DNA from: Mangrovivirga cuniculi
GTDB lineage: Bacteria > Bacteroidota > Bacteroidia > Cytophagales > Cyclobacteriaceae
Length of the DNA stretch: 64,000 bases
Assembly: GCF_005166025.1 (NCBI RefSeq)
Contig: NZ_CP028923.1
Location: forward strand, 1,552,001-1,616,000
Direction: 5' to 3'
The notes beneath the pieces are model-generated. The model saw nothing but the letters and a program-made list of their open reading frames with translations, did not search any database and had not been told where the DNA came from. The position numbers and the translations under genes are program-made. Of the stretch, positions 59,138 through 64,000 are shown piece by piece (positions within the stretch are counted from its first letter, which is position 1; every line of letters begins with the position of its first letter).

Positions 59138-59962
59138 GTGGCAGACTCTATACTCGATCAACTCAATAAATCTCTTGCAGTAATTAAAGAATTGGACATT
59201 GAAAAACCTGAATTTGGTATTATTCTGGGTACCGGTTTGGGTAAGTTAGTAGAAAAAGTTGATATCAAACAGACTATTTCATACGAATCAATACCTCATT
59301 TTCCTGTTTCGACTGTTGAATCCCATTCTGGACGATTGATATTCGGAAGAATAGAGAATAAGCCTGTTGTTATCATGCAGGGACGTTTTCATTATTATGA
59401 AGGGTATTCAATGGAACAGGTTACTTATGGTGTAAGAGTGATGAAATTACTTGGCATCAGTAAGTTAATTATCAGTAATGCGGCAGGTGGATTAAATAAT
59501 GATTATGAAAAAAGTGATTTGATGATCATTGAAGACCACATTAATTTATTCCCTGAAAATCCTTTGAGAGGTAAAAATGAAGATAGCCTCGGGCCGAGAT
59601 TTCCGGATATGTATGAGCCATACGATAAAAATATGATCAAAATAGCCATGGAATATGGGCGTGATGAAAAGGTTAGAATTCACAAAGGAGTATACGCTGG
59701 TGTCCAAGGTCCTAATCTTGAAACACCTGCAGAATATAAGTTTTTAAGAATTATTGGAGCAGATGCTGTTGGTATGTCGTCGATCCCCGAGAATATTGTG
59801 GCCGTTCATATGGGGCTTCCTGTTTTTGCTATTTCAGTGATTACGGATCTTTGTACACCTGAAAAGCTGCAACCAGTTTCTGTACCAGAAATCATAGCTG
59901 CTGCAGAGAAAGCTGAACCGGCTATGACAAGGATAATAGCAAGAATGGTTGCTGAATTTTAA
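59138..59962 (+). CDS. punA: Purine nucleoside phosphorylase (trimeric type)
   Basis: A 274-aa PNP cleaving purine nucleosides to base and ribose-1-phosphate in salvage. Start is GTG. It has the phosphate loop GTGLG (31-35), GRFHYYEGY (82-90), NAAGG (114-118), GPNLETPAEY with Glu195 and VGMS with Met213. The base-specificity position, Asn in the mammalian enzyme, is Asp237 here (SVITDLC), which may widen the substrate range. It ends in a four-base convergent overlap with the GIN-domain gene. Confidence 0.92.
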   Translation: MADSILDQLNKSLAVIKELDIEKPEFGIILGTGLGKLVEKVDIKQTISYESIPHFPVSTVESHSGRLIFGRIENKPVVIMQGRFHYYEGYSMEQVTYGVRVMKLLGISKLIISNAAGGLNNDYEKSDLMIIEDHINLFPENPLRGKNEDSLGPRFPDMYEPYDKNMIKIAMEYGRDEKVRIHKGVYAGVQGPNLETPAEYKFLRIIGADAVGMSSIPENIVAVHMGLPVFAISVITDLCTPEKLQPVSVPEIIAAAEKAEPAMTRIIARMVAEF

Positions 59963-60696
59963 TCCTGAAAAATCAGCTTGCCACCACTAATCTCTTCAAT
60001 GTCTACTACAGGAGGACGCTGAATAGAATAAACATCGCCAAAACCAGTTATTACACCGGTAATACTTTCAGTTGGGTTTATGGTGACATCATTCTTGCCG
60101 CCATAGACCATATTCACTTTTCTGCTTTCAAGGGCGGATGCTTCAAATTGGCCGAAATTATTTCTGTATTGAAAATGAAGTGAATCTGCTGTTCCGGATA
60201 AATGTACATTTGAGAAGCTATTATTGTATACTGATACTGTACCAACAGTAGCAAAATTCAGGTAAATATCGCCCATCCCGTCGTCGATATGCAGATCAAA
60301 TGTATTTATTGGCTCGATAGTTTGAAGTTCTATATTACCATAACCCCTGTAATATATTTTTACATCAGAGGGGATGGGTAAATGGATCATCGTCCTGACC
60401 GGAGATCTCACCCAGGAGCACGAATTGCTATCTTTTATATAAAGTGTATCCCTGTTAATATTCGTTTCTATTTTATGCAATAAATTTTCAGGACCTTCAA
60501 TAGAAATTGTTTCTGTTTGGGCATCTGAAAAACGAATATCAACTCCTGTTTCAATGATGACATTTGAAAATGCACCGATAGGTCTTTCCTCAATTGCATG
60601 ACCCCCGGCTTTTTTGAAGCACCCAAATGAATCTGGGTCATTACACGAAATGGCCAAAAATAATAGTATCGGTAATATATAGATCAACTTCTTCAT
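59959..60696 (-). CDS. Head GIN-domain (DUF2807) lipoprotein
   Basis: A 245-aa protein. A signal peptide ends in the lipobox LAISC (Cys18). Residues about 40-235 are a right-handed beta-helix-like DUF2807/GIN domain with repeated short strands (FSNVIIETGVDIRFSD, GYGNIELQ, GMGDIYLN). Such domains are widespread in Bacteroidota; function is unknown but an auto-transporter-like adhesin role is often suggested. It overlaps the next upstream gene by four bases (translational coupling) and is convergent with punA. Confidence 0.84.
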   Translation of the reverse strand: MKKLIYILPILLFLAISCNDPDSFGCFKKAGGHAIEERPIGAFSNVIIETGVDIRFSDAQTETISIEGPENLLHKIETNINRDTLYIKDSNSCSWVRSPVRTMIHLPIPSDVKIYYRGYGNIELQTIEPINTFDLHIDDGMGDIYLNFATVGTVSVYNNSFSNVHLSGTADSLHFQYRNNFGQFEASALESRKVNMVYGGKNDVTINPTESITGVITGFGDVYSIQRPPVVDIEEISGGKLIFQD

Positions 60697-61802
60697 AATC
60701 CTACAAATATTCCCAGTTCTATATTTTCTGCATTTCCTAAATGGGTTCGCAATCCAAAATGAATCCCCATAAAATTAGTAAGTTGATACCTTGCTGAATA
60801 TCTCTGATAAAATAGTTGCCCTGGATGAGCGTCGTTATACAGGTAATAACCAAGTTGAAATAAAGCCCCAAACCTTCCAAAACTAACTTCATATCCACCT
60901 GTCATACCCACACGACGAAAATCCGGAGGAGTATCATTAATAAATGACGGATGACGACTTAGATCTTTTTTTAGTGCCAGATTGTGAAAATAATCCAATC
61001 CAACAGCCCATTTTCCACGGTTTTGTAAAATAGGATAGTAGATGAATAAAAAATTGTAAAAGGGTTCTCTTTCGTTTACATCAAAAGAAGATTCCTGCTG
61101 CATACCCCCTGAAACAGTAAGTGTATATTTTAAATTTTTAGGACCCTGATCTTCAAGCTCAGGCATTTCTGACAGGTCAGGTTTTGAGGTAAAAGGAGTG
61201 TATCTGGCTCCAATTCCACCATTAATAATATTTATTCCTTTGTTGGGTTTAGTATAAGATCCGTTACTGGCATGATATATTCCAATATTCATGAAAGTAG
61301 CCCAGTTATCAGTAACGGCATATGCAAACGAAAGATCCCCTCTGATGACAGTATTTATATGCGAACCAAGCAGAACATTTTTATTGTTGGTTTCCATATC
61401 AAAAGGCTTGTCATTATAGCTGACGCCAATTCCTGTAGCAAAATCGATTTGAAATTTTTCTTTTTTTAATAATGGAAACTGCAAGGTGGTAGTTAGTCCG
61501 AACAGGTTACCAAGGTATTGCTGGTTGAGATCGAAATAATTAAAAGAGAATTTGAAAGTAGGATAATTGTGTTCCTTTTCCCACTTTCTGTAACCGTATG
61601 TGTGTTTTATAAGGTGAAATGCAAAGCCATTAGGACGGGCATCCCTCGAAATAATACCGACCTCAGGTCCGTGTTTCATTATAAAACCACGATTTAATTC
61701 TGCTACATACGAATATCTGTAGGGAGATTTTTCCCCCTGGGCAGATGTTAAAAAATGTGAACCCAAAAACAGGGTAAAAACAGCTAAAAGCCTGATATTC
61801 AT
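60693..61802 (-). CDS. PagL-like lipid A deacylase / acyloxyacyl hydrolase family outer-membrane protein
   Basis: A 369-aa outer-membrane barrel. I chose the start at 61802 because it gives a proper signal peptide (NIRLLAVFTLFLGSHFL...SAQ); the longer frame to 61874 does not. Strands alternate through the protein. The block GIYHASNGS with a following NKGINIINGGIGARY resembles the His-Ser region of PagL/acyloxyacyl hydrolase-type proteins, which remove a fatty acid from lipid A in the outer leaflet. It is coupled to the GIN-domain gene. Confidence 0.78.
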   Translation of the reverse strand: MNIRLLAVFTLFLGSHFLTSAQGEKSPYRYSYVAELNRGFIMKHGPEVGIISRDARPNGFAFHLIKHTYGYRKWEKEHNYPTFKFSFNYFDLNQQYLGNLFGLTTTLQFPLLKKEKFQIDFATGIGVSYNDKPFDMETNNKNVLLGSHINTVIRGDLSFAYAVTDNWATFMNIGIYHASNGSYTKPNKGINIINGGIGARYTPFTSKPDLSEMPELEDQGPKNLKYTLTVSGGMQQESSFDVNEREPFYNFLFIYYPILQNRGKWAVGLDYFHNLALKKDLSRHPSFINDTPPDFRRVGMTGGYEVSFGRFGALFQLGYYLYNDAHPGQLFYQRYSARYQLTNFMGIHFGLRTHLGNAENIELGIFVGL

Positions 61803-61930
61803 TGAAATGTAAATCTTTAAGAGCCTCAAAATTACCCATTGCAAATGTATTAGGCAATAGAAAAGAGCTGACAAATTAAAAATCTGTTAAATTAGAAGAT
61901 AATTTTCCTAGTTTTGCATCAAATCCTGCT

Positions 61931-62851
61931 ATGTCAATCAGCGTAAAAAACATATCAAAAGTATACGGAGAACAGCTCGCGGTTAAAGATTTATCTTTTG
62001 AAGTAGCTAAGGGAGAGATCCTCGGATTTCTTGGGCCGAATGGTGCGGGTAAATCGACAACAATGAAAATTCTTTCCGGCTATATTCCCCCTTCTAACGG
62101 TGAGGCAATTGTATGTGGCCACAATGTAGAAAAGGAACCATTATCTGTTCAGAAAAAAATCGGTTACCTGCCCGAACACAATCCGATGTATTTGGAAATG
62201 TACGTTCACGAATTTTTAAGATTTTGCGGAAAACTACAGGGATTGAAAGGAAAAGAATTGAATCAGCAAGTAGAAAAAATGGTTTCTCTTTGTGGGTTGA
62301 CCCGGGAGCAAAACAAACAAATTGGTGCCTTGTCTAAGGGATACAGGCAACGTGTTGGACTGGCAAAATCTCTCTTACACGATCCGGAGGTGTTGATTCT
62401 TGATGAACCAACCAGTGGACTTGATCCTAACCAGATCGTTGAGATTCGTAACGTAATCAAGGAAGCTTCTAAAGATAAAGCGGTGATTTTTTCTACTCAC
62501 ATAATGCAGGAAGTACAAGCTTTGTGTGATCGCGTGGTTGTTATAAATTTAGGATCTAAAGTTGCAGACAAAACAGTAGAGGGGCTTGGGCGTGAAGTAT
62601 TTAAGGAAAAAGTAGTGATCATTGAATTTCTGGAGGATGCCAACGAGGAAATGTTCAAAGAAATTAATGGTGTTGAGTCTGTGAAAATGGTCAATCCTAA
62701 GAAATTTTTGATTAGTAGTAATGAAAATATTGATATCAGACCCGCGCTATCAGCCTTTGCAGCAAATAATTCATTGACTGTAGTTGGATTGCAACAAGAA
62801 GAAAAATCTCTCGAAGAAGTGTTTCATAAATTAACCGGAGGAGGGAATTAG
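61931..62851 (+). CDS. gldA: Gliding ABC transporter ATP-binding protein GldA
   Basis: A 306-aa ABC ATPase. Walker A GPNGAGKST (35-43), signature LSKGYRQR (about 134-141), Walker B VLILDEPTSGLD and H-loop STH are complete. The extended C-terminal domain (about 215-300) and the partner gldF/gldG genes identify it as GldA. With GldF and GldG it forms an ABC transporter associated with gliding motility in Bacteroidota. It is followed by gldF after four bases. Confidence 0.92.
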   Translation: MSISVKNISKVYGEQLAVKDLSFEVAKGEILGFLGPNGAGKSTTMKILSGYIPPSNGEAIVCGHNVEKEPLSVQKKIGYLPEHNPMYLEMYVHEFLRFCGKLQGLKGKELNQQVEKMVSLCGLTREQNKQIGALSKGYRQRVGLAKSLLHDPEVLILDEPTSGLDPNQIVEIRNVIKEASKDKAVIFSTHIMQEVQALCDRVVVINLGSKVADKTVEGLGREVFKEKVVIIEFLEDANEEMFKEINGVESVKMVNPKKFLISSNENIDIRPALSAFAANNSLTVVGLQQEEKSLEEVFHKLTGGGN

Positions 62852-62854
62852 ATC

Positions 62855-63583
62855 ATGTGGACAGTTTTTATAAAAGAACTCAATACTTTCTTTAATTCTC
62901 TGATTGCATACCTGGTAATCGGTGTATTTCTCACCGCCGTTGGCTTACTGGTCTGGGTATTTCCCGATACTTCTGTATTAAATTATGGATATGCTGATCT
63001 TGAAACTCTTTTCGGATTTAGCCCTTACGTATTTATGTTTCTTATTCCGGCTATCACTATGCGGATGTTCGCAGAAGAAAAGAAAGCTGGTACGATGGAA
63101 TTACTTTTTACCAATCCGGTAAGCGATACTGGTTTGATCATTGGAAAGTTTCTATCCTCTGTAGTCATAGTTTTACTGGCAGTGTTGCCAACTCTGGTAT
63201 ATTATTATTCATTGGTAGAGTTAGGTCAACCTGAAGGTAATATTGACGGAGCCGCTGTTACCGGATCGTATATCGGTTTGTTATCGCTAGGAGGAGTATT
63301 TGCCGCAATTGGAATAATGTCGAGTGCAATCACTATAAACCAAATCACCGCATTTATTATAGCTGTTTTTCTTTGTTTTATTCTTTATACCGGGCTTTCA
63401 TCATTGGCGCAAGTCGATGTATGGGGGAGCTATTCATTGTTACTTACCCAATTAAGTCTCAGCTATCACTACGAAGCTTTAGGCAAAGGATTAATTGATT
63501 CCAGAAACGTGATTTATCTTTTTTCAGTCATAATTATCATGCTGGCTATTACTAAAACCGTATTATCTTCGAGAAAATGGTAA
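62855..63583 (+). CDS. gldF: Gliding ABC transporter permease GldF
   Basis: A 242-aa membrane protein with six predicted helices, of the ABC-2 permease type. It has the block IPAITMRMFAEEKKAGTMELL, characteristic of ABC-2 type permeases and GldF. It ends in a seven-base overlap with gldG, so the operon is translationally coupled. Confidence 0.92.
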   Translation: MWTVFIKELNTFFNSLIAYLVIGVFLTAVGLLVWVFPDTSVLNYGYADLETLFGFSPYVFMFLIPAITMRMFAEEKKAGTMELLFTNPVSDTGLIIGKFLSSVVIVLLAVLPTLVYYYSLVELGQPEGNIDGAAVTGSYIGLLSLGGVFAAIGIMSSAITINQITAFIIAVFLCFILYTGLSSLAQVDVWGSYSLLLTQLSLSYHYEALGKGLIDSRNVIYLFSVIIIMLAITKTVLSSRKW

Positions 63584-64000
63584 ATCAAAAGAAATTAGCT
63601 GCGATATTGAACCTTACCATAATCGTTCTTATGGTGATCTTGCTGAACCAACTGGCTTTCAGGTATTTTACTCGTGTTGATCTAACGGAAGATAAAAGAT
63701 ATACTATAAAGGAACCTACAAAAGAACTGCTAAAAGAGCTTGATGATGTAGTTTATATAGAAGTTTATCTCGAAGGAGAACTTCCTGCAGGATTTGAAAG
63801 ATTTAAAAAGAGTATCAGGGAAACATTAAATAGTTTTCAGGTATATGCAGGAAGAAATATTCAATATAATTTTATTGATCCTTCTATTGCCGCATCTACA
63901 CAAGCCAGAAATACATTTTACAGAAGGTTAGTAGAAAAAGGAATTCAGCCGACAAATCTTTTCGATAACGAAAATGGAAACAGGGTAGAAAAACTGATAT
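63577..64000 (+). CDS. gldG: Gliding ABC transporter component GldG, 3' end cut by window
   Basis: The start ATG at 63577 overlaps the gldF stop. About 141 residues are visible: an N-terminal membrane helix (about 10-27, LTIIVLMVILLNQLAFRY) followed by VDLTEDKRYTIKEPTKELL and the VYIEVYLEGELPAGFERF region, standard for GldG (ABC-2 auxiliary, GldG/ABC_transp_aux type). The remainder lies beyond the window. It works with GldA and GldF. Confidence 0.9.
   Translation, partial: MVNQKKLAAILNLTIIVLMVILLNQLAFRYFTRVDLTEDKRYTIKEPTKELLKELDDVVYIEVYLEGELPAGFERFKKSIRETLNSFQVYAGRNIQYNFIDPSIAASTQARNTFYRRLVEKGIQPTNLFDNENGNRVEKLI

Overview
The window is AT-rich chromosomal DNA from a member of the Bacteroidota, most likely a marine or gliding Cytophagales-type bacterium. 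The evidence is a type IX secretion C-terminal sorting domain, gliding genes gldA/gldF/gldG, a CarboxypepD-reg/TonB-plug fusion, many signal-peptide or lipobox proteins, and a dcw division/cell-wall cluster in the order typical of this phylum. No rRNA, tRNA, transposase, integrase or CRISPR array was seen.

Layout. (1) 1-12624: the baseplate half of an extracellular contractile injection system (eCIS, Afp/PVC/AlgoCIS type). It holds a VgrG-like spike (cut by the window edge), a PAAR tip, a gp25-like wedge, two giant baseplate-J-type proteins, a fibre-like protein, a small orphan, and a CIS tape-measure protein. Tube, sheath, AAA+ ATPase and cap genes are not in the window. (2) 12645-21326: a convergent gene with a Cys/His/Asn papain-like signature (candidate effector), a membrane-HEAT-cNMP-like fusion protein, an nSTAND1-TM-coiled-coil-WD40 NTPase behind a structured leader, and an outer-membrane TPR/beta-barrel protein. 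These are candidates for cargo and sensing/triggering parts of the eCIS. (3) 21327-37397: a repeat-rich accessory zone. It has an ~840-bp unit in 2.3 tandem copies, degenerate copies at 29.4-29.9 kb and 36.9-37.2 kb, and between them surface proteins: a LamG lipoprotein, a T9SS-sorted PKD protein, a propeller-like lipoprotein, a huge alpha-2-macroglobulin/TonB-plug protein and a DUF4349 lipoprotein. (4) 37398-41769: an MgtC/DUF4010 membrane protein, a small secreted protein, a LysR regulator and a TlpA-like lipoprotein. (5) 42137-57413: mraZ-rsmH-ftsL-ftsI-murE-mraY-murD-ftsW-murG-murC-ftsQ-ftsA-ftsZ, tightly packed, with MraZ operator repeats upstream. (6) 57414-64000: a stem-loop array after ftsZ, an FMN reductase, a peroxiredoxin-like protein, a purine nucleoside phosphorylase, a GIN-domain lipoprotein, a PagL-like lipid A deacylase, and the gldA-gldF-gldG operon (gldG cut by the window end).

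Four genes are each broken by an apparent loss of one base in a homopolymer (T4 at 25425, G5 at 29252, T5 at 34971, T8 at 43561). One of them is the presumably essential ftsL. In every case adding one base restores a complete, sensible protein, so consensus sequencing error is the leading explanation, with slippage or phase variation as alternatives.

Most noteworthy are the eCIS-associated candidate effector and STAND/HEAT/outer-membrane gene set, the opposed MraZ-box arrays between mraZ and the divergent thioredoxin gene, the three-unit stem-loop array downstream of ftsZ, and the hairpin-bearing repeat family that brackets the surface-protein genes.
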